NCBI RefSeq assembly: GCF_904846285.1
Contig: NZ_CAJHAD010000025.1
Coordinates: 1 to 39,104, forward strand
Origin: Psychrobacter immobilis
GTDB taxonomy: Bacteria > Pseudomonadota > Gammaproteobacteria > Pseudomonadales > Moraxellaceae
Direction: 5' to 3'
DNA: 39,104 nucleotides
Shown: one piece after another, positions 16,803 to 24,821 of the stretch
Position numbering within the stretch: position 1 is the stretch's first letter
Layout: each line of letters starts with the position of its first letter
Translations under genes and position numbers: made by a program
The notes under the pieces: generated by a model
Database searches by the model: none
What the model saw: only the letters and a program-made list of their open reading frames with translations
Told to the model about the DNA's origin: nothing

Positions 16803-17720
16803 ATGGAACTTAGACATTTACGCTATTTTGTGGCAGTGGCAGAAGAGAAAAGCTTTAACAAAGCCGCTAAACGTTTGTGTATCTCACAGCCACCTCTTAG
16901 TCGACAGATAAAGCAGTTGGAAGAGGAGGTGGGTGTAACTCTAATTGATAGAGAGAATCGCCCCTTAAAGCTTACTGAGGCGGGTGAGTTTTTCTATGAA
17001 CATGCTATTCAGATATTAACTAAATCAGATAACTTACTGACGATGACGATGCGCAAGGGTAACTTTGATAGCTCTTTGTCTATAGGTTTCGTATCGTCGA
17101 TTTTATATGGACTACTACCAAAAATTATCGCGCGCTTCCGTGAGGTGTATCCAAATATAGAAATCAAGCTATATGAGCTCAATTCATGGCAGCAAACCGA
17201 AGCGCTCACTAGCGGTAAAATAGACTTGGGTTTTGGACGATTATTTTTTGAAGACGCCTCTATTAGACAAATACTGCTCAGAGACGAGAGTCTGGTAGTC
17301 GCTATTCCTAAAAGCCACCACTTAGCACAAGAGCAACAAACAACTGTTAATCTTATGGATTTAACCAATGAGAATTTATTGCTATATCCAACTGCACCGC
17401 GCCCCAGTTTCATTGATTACATCTTAGGGTTATTTGAAGGGCGTAATTTAAAGGCGAACTACTATACAGAAGTGCGTGAGTTGCATATTGCTTTAGGTTT
17501 AGTAGCGGCTGGTGAAGGTTTGACTATCGTACCCAAGACTTTGGAGCATTTGCGTAGCCAAGAAATAACCTACTTGCCTTTTGAAAGTAACTTTCTGACT
17601 TCTCCCGTTATTATGAATATCAGGCATTTTGATAAATCAGAGCTACTGAAGACATTATTAGATATTGCCTATCATATTTATGATGAAGAAGGCTTTGACT
17701 ATAAACGCGTGCAAATATAA
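16803..17720 (+). CDS. catM: LysR-type regulator of the catechol branch (CatM/BenM type)
   Basis: The 305-residue protein begins MELRHLRYFVAVAEEKSF and has an N-terminal winged helix-turn-helix (about 1-60, KRLCISQPPLSRQIKQLEEE) and a periplasmic-binding-like effector domain (about 90-300). Sequence style and length fit CatM/BenM, which respond to cis,cis-muconate. The ATG at 16803 is chosen because it gives the standard LysR N-terminus; an in-frame start at 16704 would add 33 unlikely residues overlapping the operator side. AAGGA lies 11 bases upstream. It is divergent from catB, with an ATAC-N7-GTAT operator in between. Whether it also senses benzoate like BenM cannot be told here; no ben genes are in the window. 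Confidence 0.88.
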   Translation: MELRHLRYFVAVAEEKSFNKAAKRLCISQPPLSRQIKQLEEEVGVTLIDRENRPLKLTEAGEFFYEHAIQILTKSDNLLTMTMRKGNFDSSLSIGFVSSILYGLLPKIIARFREVYPNIEIKLYELNSWQQTEALTSGKIDLGFGRLFFEDASIRQILLRDESLVVAIPKSHHLAQEQQTTVNLMDLTNENLLLYPTAPRPSFIDYILGLFEGRNLKANYYTEVRELHIALGLVAAGEGLTIVPKTLEHLRSQEITYLPFESNFLTSPVIMNIRHFDKSELLKTLLDIAYHIYDEEGFDYKRVQI

Positions 17721-17773
17721 ATAAATTATTAGTAAGGCGAGGTTTTATGAGGACAATAAAGAACCCAGCAGCA

Positions 17774-17822
17774 CAAACCCCAATATTAACAATATCACCT
17801 GAGAAAAGTGAGTTTCATACCT
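17774..17822. repeat. Dispersed repeat, copy 1 (49 bp)
   Basis: The stretch beginning CAAACCCCAATATTAACAA and ending TTTCATACCT matches 20386-20434 at about 46 of 49 positions in the same orientation. A more diverged relative starts at 32464. Only the first 49 bases are present here; the match stops where the DJ-1/PfpI remnant begins. It forms the left member of a direct repeat around the two transporter genes. Confidence 0.8.
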
Positions 17823-18017
17823 TACAAGTCTGCCACAACCTATCGAATGGATTTGGATAATTTAGCATCCTATCCTAATATTGAGGTTATCGCTAACATC
17901 TGTTTTGTCGATGCTAGCGATAAGACGACTAATCTTTTGACCTCAACAGGAGTAAGTGCAGGTATTCACGCTAGCCTGTACTTTGTGGAGAAGTTACTAG
18001 ATAGTCAAAACATTTAA
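17823..18017 (+). pseudogene. C-terminal remnant of a DJ-1/PfpI-family protein
   Basis: The open frame encodes about 60 residues, including NIEVIANICFVDASDKTTN and LLTSTGVSAGIHASLYFVEKLL. These resemble the end of DJ-1/PfpI (ThiJ, class I glutamine amidotransferase-like) proteins, where T-S-x-G-x-S-A-G-I is typical. The N-terminal two thirds, including the nucleophile elbow, is missing, and the left edge is exactly the end of the dispersed repeat at 17774-17822. A short ORF start with a good ribosome site (ATG 17747, AAGGCGAGG) just before the repeat may be the stub of the disrupted gene or of another one. The remnant is unlikely to be functional. Confidence 0.6.
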
Positions 18018-18100
18018 ACAACTGCAACACGTATTAAGTTTTATATAAGTTAAAAGTGTTAATGAATTTGCCTTATAGTATAAAAACCAGTCGTTTGTTT

Positions 18101-19057
18101 CTACGAATGAATAAATTTTTTACGGCTGCTAATTTTCACATTTGCTAGTAACAGCCCTGACAAGATCAATAGCATTGCCAACATCTTCCACCACGTCACC
18201 ACTTCCCCTAAGAGCAGCACTGAAGTTGCCATACCAAACACTGGCACTAGTAAAGCAAACGGCATAACCTTGGAGGCGATATTTTGACTGAGCAGATGTG
18301 CCCACAGTCCGAAGCCTATCAGTGTTGAGATGTATACAATAAACCCAAGCGATAGCCAAGACTTAACGGGTGCTTGTGCCAACGTTGCTAACTGCCATGC
18401 GTCGGTCTCCAATATAAGAGAAGATATGGTTAAAACCACACAAGCGATCAAACCACCCCATACCACTAAAGCTAGGGCAGAGAGCGCGGATGCTTTATTG
18501 TTCTGAGTGGTAGATGAAGCCAGTGATACGCTTGCTCTTTGCTGAGTAACTTTTAAGGCAGCTTGTGTTGATGCCTGCTTTGAGGCAATGTTGCCAAAGC
18601 TCCAACCGATTGCTGCAATCAAAATACAGATAAACCCTATCAAAGGCATATCACCGCCAAGGTTTAATGCGATCACGCCAAGCCCCAGCACACCAACTAT
18701 CATACCGATGATCTGCATACGACTCACGGCCTCACCCAATATGACATACGCCAATAATACCGTGATGAATATCTGAACTTGTAGCAGTAGTGCTGTTAAC
18801 CCTGCTGATGCACCCAAATGCATAGCGGTGAATACAAACGCATACTGCATGACAAACGTACCGATGGCATAGATAAATAGCGTATGGTTAAATTTAGGAG
18901 GTTTGAGGAAAAAAACCAGTGGCACAGCGGTAAAGAAAAAACGTAAAGCCGTGAGCATGAGTGGCGGAAAGCTTTCAAGTGCCCATGCAATAAAGGTGAA
19001 GTTGACGCCCCAAATAAAGGTCACCAGTACCGCTAATGCAATGTGGATTGGGGTCAT
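18101..19057 (-). CDS. EamA/DMT-superfamily exporter
   Basis: The 318-residue protein has about ten hydrophobic helices and two EamA repeats of the drug/metabolite transporter superfamily. The N-terminus (FIWGVNFTFIAWALESFPPLMLTALRF) resembles E. coli EamA, an exporter of O-acetylserine and cysteine. A Ser/Gln/Ala-rich hydrophilic insert at about residues 165-190 interrupts the second half and is unusual for the family. AGGA is seven bases before the ATG at 19057. The substrate cannot be inferred, and metabolite or drug efflux is possible. It lies with the following MFS gene inside the segment bounded by direct repeats. Confidence 0.85.
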   Translation of the reverse strand: MTPIHIALAVLVTFIWGVNFTFIAWALESFPPLMLTALRFFFTAVPLVFFLKPPKFNHTLFIYAIGTFVMQYAFVFTAMHLGASAGLTALLLQVQIFITVLLAYVILGEAVSRMQIIGMIVGVLGLGVIALNLGGDMPLIGFICILIAAIGWSFGNIASKQASTQAALKVTQQRASVSLASSTTQNNKASALSALALVVWGGLIACVVLTISSLILETDAWQLATLAQAPVKSWLSLGFIVYISTLIGFGLWAHLLSQNIASKVMPFALLVPVFGMATSVLLLGEVVTWWKMLAMLLILSGLLLANVKISSRKKFIHS

Positions 19058-19158
19058 ACATTATCCTAAGGTTATTATTCTAAAAATGAGCATCCTGAAA
19101 AAATACTTTTAAATTCAAAGTTCTACACGAGCTATAAAGCTAATTAATTATTACTCTA

Positions 19159-20349
19159 TTAATAGCCTCTTTTTTTGAAGGCAAATACAAATAGGATAAA
19201 TAGAGCCGATATCGAAATAGAAAATATAAAGAACACTAAGTTGGTATTTATCCAGCCAAAATAGCTCAGTATAGGCGCAGGAAGAAAAGCGCCTAAGGTT
19301 GCAAAAAAAGCAATGACGGTTTCATTAATTCCTTGAAATCTCAGCCTTCGCTCCCCTTGAATATTACTTAGCAGCGTTGATCCTCCTGAATAAGTAAAAT
19401 TCCAGCCAGTGCCTAAAATAACTAAAGCGATATTAATAAAAATAGTGTCAACAAAAATAATAGGCAGTAAGCAAGAGATGGAGATCAAGACAAAGCCAAG
19501 TATGATTGTGTTAACGCTATTGACGAGATTGATAATCTTTGCCACAAAAAATGAGGGTAAAAACATGGCAAGTACATGCATTTGAATCGCGTAAGACGCA
19601 TAATCAAAAGAATGGCTTTGCTTTAAAAATAGTGACGACGCTATCATCATAAGGTTCATGATGTAGTAGCCTAGAGCACCGCCTAGTATACCGATGACAA
19701 TGATGTATTTTCTAACCTCTGTCGTGTTTAAGGGTACTGTTTTTGTTTTTAGACTGCTTTTACCGTGACGAACGTTTGCTCGATTCCAAAGATGAATAAT
19801 GACAAATAAAATAATGGCAAGCGCTGACAAAGCTAGATAAATGAGCGAATAATCAGGTAAGTCTGACGCTTTGGCTAAATTGATAGCCAATAATGGCGCG
19901 ACTATCGCAGCAAACACACCACCTGAGATGACCATTGACGTGGCTTTGGGGATAAGCTCACTACTTATAGTATCTGTAGCGGCAAATCTATAAAAGTTAG
20001 CAGTTGAGATAAAAAGCCCTAGTAAAAAGTGACTTAGGCATAAATACAAAAAGTTATTATCTATTAAAGATAAAAATCCAATAATGCCCGAAAAAAATAA
20101 AAACCCAATACCTGCATTAAAAATACGATATCTACCGAATTTTTTCATGAGTTTTGAGAATAAAAAGGTGCTGACTAGAATGGCTAAAAATTGCAACCCA
20201 TAAGGAATAGTGGCATAGCTCACTGTTGGCGCTAAAGATAACCCGACCAAAGCGGCTACCGTTACCGATAGCACCGCGGTTGTTAGATTAATACTTTGAC
20301 CGATTAATAAAAAATAGACATGGTTGGGTAGTTTGTTATTGGTGTGCAT
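19159..20349 (-). CDS. MFS transporter
   Basis: The 396-residue protein has about twelve hydrophobic segments and a typical MFS loop after helix 2 (FSKLMKKFGRYRIFNAGIG). A longer cytoplasmic loop follows helix 6 (HLWNRANVRHGKSSLKTKT). It is closest in style to sugar- or drug-efflux type MFS proteins, but no substrate can be assigned. The ribosome site before the ATG at 20349 is weak (AGAG). It is on the same strand as the EamA-type gene, 101 bp upstream of it, and its start is only 36 bp from the right-hand direct repeat. Promoter sequences could therefore come from the inserted element. Confidence 0.82.
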   Translation of the reverse strand: MHTNNKLPNHVYFLLIGQSINLTTAVLSVTVAALVGLSLAPTVSYATIPYGLQFLAILVSTFLFSKLMKKFGRYRIFNAGIGFLFFSGIIGFLSLIDNNFLYLCLSHFLLGLFISTANFYRFAATDTISSELIPKATSMVISGGVFAAIVAPLLAINLAKASDLPDYSLIYLALSALAIILFVIIHLWNRANVRHGKSSLKTKTVPLNTTEVRKYIIVIGILGGALGYYIMNLMMIASSLFLKQSHSFDYASYAIQMHVLAMFLPSFFVAKIINLVNSVNTIILGFVLISISCLLPIIFVDTIFINIALVILGTGWNFTYSGGSTLLSNIQGERRLRFQGINETVIAFFATLGAFLPAPILSYFGWINTNLVFFIFSISISALFILFVFAFKKRGY

Positions 20350-20385
20350 ATAGTCTCTATCTAAAGTCGAATTTTAAGCGTTAAG

Positions 20386-20640
20386 CAAACCCCAATATTA
20401 ACAACATCACCTGAGAAAAGTGGATTTCATACCTCAGCCTTCTATGCTATACAATTAATAGTATTTAGGGGTTTTTAGACTCATTAGAGTAAAACAAATT
20501 CATGGTATATGGAGATGTTAATGATATTTCGGACACTATAATATTGTGGTCTGTACCACCCAATAAGTTATAGTTTAAATTAATATTTGGTCTACTCTAA
20601 CATTTAATTATTCTTCGCTATTGATATTAATTTTAAAACT
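20386..20640. repeat. Dispersed repeat, copy 2 (about 255 bp)
   Basis: The first 49 bp nearly equal copy 1 at 17774. The whole stretch aligns with 32464-32720, for example GATATTTCG-ACAC-ATAATATTG and AATAAGTTATAGTTT at matching spacing. It has no open frame of note. It leads into the transposase tail at 20726, so the repeat is probably the decayed front part of an IS3-family element with an internal deletion. Confidence 0.7.
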
Positions 20641-20685
20641 ATACCTTAATAAAAATAAACATCAGATCAAAATTTTTAAAATTAT

Positions 20686-20720
20686 AATCTCCCAAGTTAA
20701 TGCCTACGGATTTGACAGCA
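20686..20720. repeat. 35-bp direct repeat, left member
   Basis: AATCTCCCAAGTT, a short variable spacer, then TACGGATTTGACAGCA recurs at 20871-20905 with about 29 of 35 identical bases in the same orientation. The two copies flank the transposase fragment. Possible explanations are a duplicated IS end or a nested insertion. Confidence 0.65.
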
Positions 20721-20725
20721 TAGCT

Positions 20726-20866
20726 CACTATAAAACAAGGTTTACGGCCATTAACGATATCATTAGCTATATCGAGCTGTACTACAACCAGACAAGGATT
20801 CAAAAGGGCTTGGGCTATAAAACGCCAAGGCAGGTGTGGTTTGACTTTTACCGTCAGGCTGCGTAA
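20726..20866 (+). pseudogene. C-terminal fragment of an IS3-family transposase
   Basis: About 46 residues, including TAINDIISYIELYYNQTRIQ and the KGLGYKTPRQVW segment, match the conserved end of IS3-family OrfB integrase-type transposases (pattern YI--YYN--R-H--LGY-TP). The DDE catalytic residues and the first reading frame are absent, so it cannot move on its own. It is joined on the left to the dispersed repeat and enclosed by the 35-bp direct repeat. Confidence 0.8.
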
Positions 20867-20870
20867 CTAA

Positions 20871-20905
20871 AATCTCCCAAGTTTAACTGTACGGATTTGA
20901 CGGCA
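20871..20905. repeat. 35-bp direct repeat, right member
   Basis: This is the partner of 20686-20720, lying just after the transposase stop. By position it is likely to be the right end of the IS3-like remnant. No matching inverted terminal repeat was recognised on the left side. Confidence 0.6.
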
Positions 20906-20930
20906 GGGGTCATTCAGATGTATGGTTTCT

Positions 20931-22202
20931 TTAGCATAGATCAGAATGGGTTGGGTTTTCAGATCTCGTTAAATACTGCTGACGCATTCTAATAGTTATC
21001 ATCGCGATAATTGCCATCACCGCTGAGATGACAAAAGGAAACAGCAGACCCAATATTGGTACAAATAAAGTGACTGATAATCCTGCTATCACGCCGCCCC
21101 ATTTTGATAGCGCATCGTAGCGAGAGAATATTTTACCGCTATGCTTGGACTGATTAGTGTCAGCCATTTGCGCATGCAGGCTTTGATAACACACAAACAT
21201 GCCTACGCCAAATAGTATCCTAGCCAACCAAATCAAGATAAGATAATCAGTTAAGTGCAGCAAGACAGCGCCCGCTAGTATTGCAAAACCAGGTATAAGC
21301 GATGCTGATGGCATGCAATGGCTTGTGCGTCCACATAACAGCTGGCAGATCAGATATATCATATGAGGCATGGCATATAACTGTCCTATTTGAAAGGTGC
21401 TAAGCCCAAAATATTTGGCAAATGGCAAAAAGTATGGGAAGGTCGCTACCATACAGAAGGCTAAGAAAAACTGCATTACCGATATAAAGAAATAAGGATT
21501 AGCGGGAAAAGATGCGCCTGTTATCCTTTTCTCTAAGTGGTGCGCCTCTTTCTTATCGCTTTTGGTTTTCTGACAGCTTATAGTTTCTACAGATGCTTTT
21601 GGCAGCTCGATAATATTTGCTTTTTTGTTGACTTTAACTACTGAGACAACGTCTTTTTTGAGCCAACAGCTGAGTACTAATGCTAATAAAGGCAGTATAG
21701 CCAACACGCGGTATAAACTTAACACTTCATAATGGTGTATTAAAAACCCCAGCCCAATCGGTGCGGTAATGAGGGCAAGCCGTGCTGAAAATTGAGTAAA
21801 ATTCAATACCTGTTTTAAGGCGTTCTTATCGGTAATGCTCGTTGCTAAATACGCGTTTGAGGCTGCCATCGTCCCGCCAAATAGACCCTGAATACTCAGC
21901 CCTATGATAAGCTGCCATAAAGAGTGAGAAAACCCACATATTAAGAACCCAATAGCCAATCCTAACTCTGCCCGTAACAGAGACGTCTTGCGACTATAAG
22001 TATCGGCGAAACGTCCCCAATATCTAGCAGCGATGGCAGTCATCAGGGTAGGTAGTATAAAGAGCAAGCCAACCCAGCCTGATTGCGATGGTGCATCTAA
22101 TTCTTGGAGCATGATGGGTAAAAACAAAGGCATGCCTAAAGCAGAAAACGCGGACATGTAGTGACAACATAGGACGATCGCCACCATCATTCGATAACTC
22201 AT
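20931..22202 (-). CDS. MFS transporter, possibly siderophore export
   Basis: The 423-residue protein has twelve predicted membrane helices with a long hydrophilic loop in the middle (about residues 195-230). The MFS motif GRFADTYSRK after helix 2 is clear. AGGA is seven bases upstream of the ATG at 22202. It lies 164 bp downstream of the FecA-like receptor gene on the same strand, which suggests a link to iron, for instance export of a siderophore or of citrate. No biosynthesis genes are in the window, so this is an inference. A long hairpin separates it from the receptor gene. Confidence 0.82.
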   Translation of the reverse strand: MSYRMMVAIVLCCHYMSAFSALGMPLFLPIMLQELDAPSQSGWVGLLFILPTLMTAIAARYWGRFADTYSRKTSLLRAELGLAIGFLICGFSHSLWQLIIGLSIQGLFGGTMAASNAYLATSITDKNALKQVLNFTQFSARLALITAPIGLGFLIHHYEVLSLYRVLAILPLLALVLSCWLKKDVVSVVKVNKKANIIELPKASVETISCQKTKSDKKEAHHLEKRITGASFPANPYFFISVMQFFLAFCMVATFPYFLPFAKYFGLSTFQIGQLYAMPHMIYLICQLLCGRTSHCMPSASLIPGFAILAGAVLLHLTDYLILIWLARILFGVGMFVCYQSLHAQMADTNQSKHSGKIFSRYDALSKWGGVIAGLSVTLFVPILGLLFPFVISAVMAIIAMITIRMRQQYLTRSENPTHSDLC

Positions 22203-22292
22203 TAGGAATCCTGATTGTGTCGATGTATACGCTTTAAGGTGTTGGGCGCTGATTTGTCATAGAGTTTATTCATATCAGCCTTATGTTTATTT

Positions 22293-22333
22293 AACGATAA
22301 AAGCAAAACCATTTCAGATTTGCTTTTATCGTT
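22293..22333. repeat. Perfect 15-bp inverted repeat between fecA-like gene and MFS gene
   Basis: AACGATAAAAGCAAA (22293-22307) and TTTGCTTTTATCGTT (22319-22333) are exact complements around an 11-base loop. It lies 34 bp after the receptor stop. No strong T tract follows on either strand, so it may protect the receptor mRNA or attenuate transcription into the MFS gene, or act as a weak terminator. Confidence 0.75.
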
Positions 22334-22366
22334 GCAAGGTATTTAAGAATTAGGATTTACTAACCC

Positions 22367-24574
22367 TTAAAATTGATAGTTGAGTCCCAACTTGTACGAA
22401 CGACTGGGCGCAGGATAGCGACCAACTGGACTGGTATCGATACCACGGAAATAATACTGCTCATCAAATAAATTGTTAATACCGAATTGAACAGACAGCT
22501 TTTCATTCTTGGTGTCTTGCAATGTTTTTTGTAGACTCAAGTTCCAAACTTGATAAGCAGGTGTCTCGCCAATGCTGCCGTCTTTGCTTTCTGCTACCGT
22601 GTTGGCATTATCAGCATAAGCTTTGTCATAGTAAACACCAGATAAAGTGGCATTGTAATCTTGATGCTTATAACTGGCGTGCCAGCCCAACTGATGTGGC
22701 GAGCTGTACGGCAGTTGATTGCCTTTATCTTTTCCTTCTTGCAGCGTGGCATTGAGATAATTATAGCTGAGACCGACATCCAAGTTTTCGAATGTTTTCG
22801 GGCTATAGGTAATTGCAGTCTCTAAGCCTTGGTGCAGTGTACGACCCACATTATCGAAGCTTTGATCGCGGCTATTCCATTGCAGCTGATCTTTAAAATC
22901 TATGCGATACAGTCCTAAATTGGCTTGCAGGTTATCGGTGGTATAGCGTGTACCTACTTCATAGTTCCATGCCAGCTCACTGCCTTCTTCACCGATACCA
23001 CGAATATCAGCAATTTGCGGCGTTCTTAGAGATTTCTGCGCGTTGGCATAAATCAGCCATAGATTATCATCAGATTTATTTAAGGCATAAGACGTTGTGA
23101 GTCCAGGCAGCCATTCCGTAATGGTGTTGTCTGTTTGCGTATTATTACCAGCATCATTAAACGTCATTTTTGCATTTTCATAACGGATACCGGGGGTGAT
23201 TTTTAGGCGCTCATCCAGAAAGCTTATCTCATCGCTAAGATAAGCGGCCCATGCATCGGTTTGTAGATTCCAGTCACGAGGTGTGGTAGTCGTACCATTC
23301 GCAAGCTTGGTTTGCGTCAGTTTATAATCGATATCTTCATTGACGTAGCGCATGCCACTGATAAGGTGATGTTTGATGTTTTTAGTATCACCAAGTTTAA
23401 TAGAGAATTTCGGCTCTACGCCATAGACATTGAACTCACGAGGGGAGGTACGCATGCTATCTGCTGCAATAGCTGGGTCTGCCCAATGTACGCCTTGCTG
23501 ATTCGCTTGTGAGTTAAATCCCCATTCAAAATTACGAGTGGCATGATGTCCAAAAGTCGTGAGGTCTAAGACCGCTTGGTCGCCGATATCCAAATAGTTT
23601 TTGTACTTAGCGTGCCAGCGCGTTGATTTGCCTTGATAGGCTTCAAATGGGCGTTGGCTCTGTTCGATATTTTGGTTATAGGCAGACGGCGACAGTGCCC
23701 CTGGCATTTCTGTGTTGGCATCATAGTATTGCAAGAACCCTTCTAGTTCCTGATTGTCGTCAATATACCAAAGTGCTTTGGCTTGTAGGTTAGTGACCTC
23801 AGTGTCTGAGTGATCTCTAAAGCTATCGCCCTTAATACCGTTTGCTTCTACTTGTACACCCAATTTGTCATTTAACCAGCGACTGTGCCGCGCGTATAAA
23901 CTGGTCCATGGCTTACCATTTTGCTCAAAGACGGTTAAGTTGGTGCCAATTTCAGTTTGAGTCTCTTTAGCAATAGGTTTGGTGATGAGGTTAATCACAC
24001 CGCCGACATTATTTGGACCGTATTGGGTTGCAGCTCCGCCGCGTACGACATCGATGCGCTCAAGATTATCAAGGGTCGCTGGAAAGATAGACTGACCAGT
24101 GTGACCGTAAGGCGCCAAGGTTAACGGAATGCCATCCATTAAAAATTGCGCCTGTCCACTGCGGCTAGCATGTAAACCGCGGATAGAAATGTTAGGTAAT
24201 ACACCTGTACCCGTTTCATCGTCAATTTTGACACCTGGGATAAACTGTAATGCACCGTCAATTGAGTTGCTCACCGTTTTCTTAATGAAATCGTTATCAA
24301 TTACCGTGCGATTACCGGCAAATTCTTTTACCCGATTAGCACTAGAATCACCTAATGTCTCTGCAGTGACAATGATTGGCGATGCGGTAAAAGAGAGTAC
24401 TTGTGTTTTTGCTTTATTATTAGGATTGCCTGTAGTGGAACTTCTTGTAGAAGAATCGTCTGAGCGCGCCTCAACGCTCGTTTTCTTACTAATGGGCGTT
24501 ACCTCAGCACTACTTTGTTGATAAATACAAATCATCGCAAGAAAAAGTGCAGAACGTTTAAAAATAATAACCAT
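22367..24574 (-). CDS. fecA: TonB-dependent receptor, ferric citrate (FecA) type
   Basis: The 735-residue outer-membrane receptor has a signal peptide (to about residue 23), a TonB box PIIVTA at about 66-71, a plug domain (about 80-200) and a 22-strand barrel ending in Phe (GLNYQF). The plug is FecA-like: IRGLHASRSG, LMDGIPLTLAPYG, DVVRGG-A--YGPNNVGG and INLITK recall E. coli FecA. Only about 45 residues separate the signal peptide from the TonB box, so the N-terminal signalling domain of FecA is absent. That agrees with the lack of fecI and fecR. It is divergent from a second receptor and fecBCDE across a Fur-like region. Another carboxylate siderophore is possible as substrate. Confidence 0.85.
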   Translation of the reverse strand: MVIIFKRSALFLAMICIYQQSSAEVTPISKKTSVEARSDDSSTRSSTTGNPNNKAKTQVLSFTASPIIVTAETLGDSSANRVKEFAGNRTVIDNDFIKKTVSNSIDGALQFIPGVKIDDETGTGVLPNISIRGLHASRSGQAQFLMDGIPLTLAPYGHTGQSIFPATLDNLERIDVVRGGAATQYGPNNVGGVINLITKPIAKETQTEIGTNLTVFEQNGKPWTSLYARHSRWLNDKLGVQVEANGIKGDSFRDHSDTEVTNLQAKALWYIDDNQELEGFLQYYDANTEMPGALSPSAYNQNIEQSQRPFEAYQGKSTRWHAKYKNYLDIGDQAVLDLTTFGHHATRNFEWGFNSQANQQGVHWADPAIAADSMRTSPREFNVYGVEPKFSIKLGDTKNIKHHLISGMRYVNEDIDYKLTQTKLANGTTTTPRDWNLQTDAWAAYLSDEISFLDERLKITPGIRYENAKMTFNDAGNNTQTDNTITEWLPGLTTSYALNKSDDNLWLIYANAQKSLRTPQIADIRGIGEEGSELAWNYEVGTRYTTDNLQANLGLYRIDFKDQLQWNSRDQSFDNVGRTLHQGLETAITYSPKTFENLDVGLSYNYLNATLQEGKDKGNQLPYSSPHQLGWHASYKHQDYNATLSGVYYDKAYADNANTVAESKDGSIGETPAYQVWNLSLQKTLQDTKNEKLSVQFGINNLFDEQYYFRGIDTSPVGRYPAPSRSYKLGLNYQF

Positions 24575-24649
24575 AACAATTCCAATTATTTAGCAGGTAT
24601 TTATGTCAGTTAAAAATGAACAGTGTTACTAAAACGTTGCAATTATAAA

Positions 24650-24682
24650 CAGTAATAGTTATCATTTGCAAAATTATTATCA
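24650..24682. promoter_or_regulatory. Fur-box-like region between the two receptor genes
   Basis: On the minus strand TGATAATAATTTTGC (24682-24668) matches 12 of 15 positions of the 7-1-7 Fur box TGATAATNATTATCA, and TGATAACTATTACTG (24664-24650) matches about 10. The two lie side by side in the 154-bp divergent region upstream of two iron receptors, so iron-dependent repression of both directions is likely. Confidence 0.65.
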
Positions 24683-24821
24683 TTTATAACTGTCATTACT
24701 TAAGCTTGATGCTTGATGAGATAGGCTGATGTTTATTTTTACGATGACTTTTATTACCAAATTTGTATGCAATACCTTTCCTGATACTCACGCATTTCTC
24801 AAACATTCTATGGTCCTACAT

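Noticed and set aside
20386..20640. Dispersed repeat considered as a CRISPR leader or ncRNA gene
   Set aside because: No short regularly spaced repeats are present, and the link to a transposase fragment explains it better.
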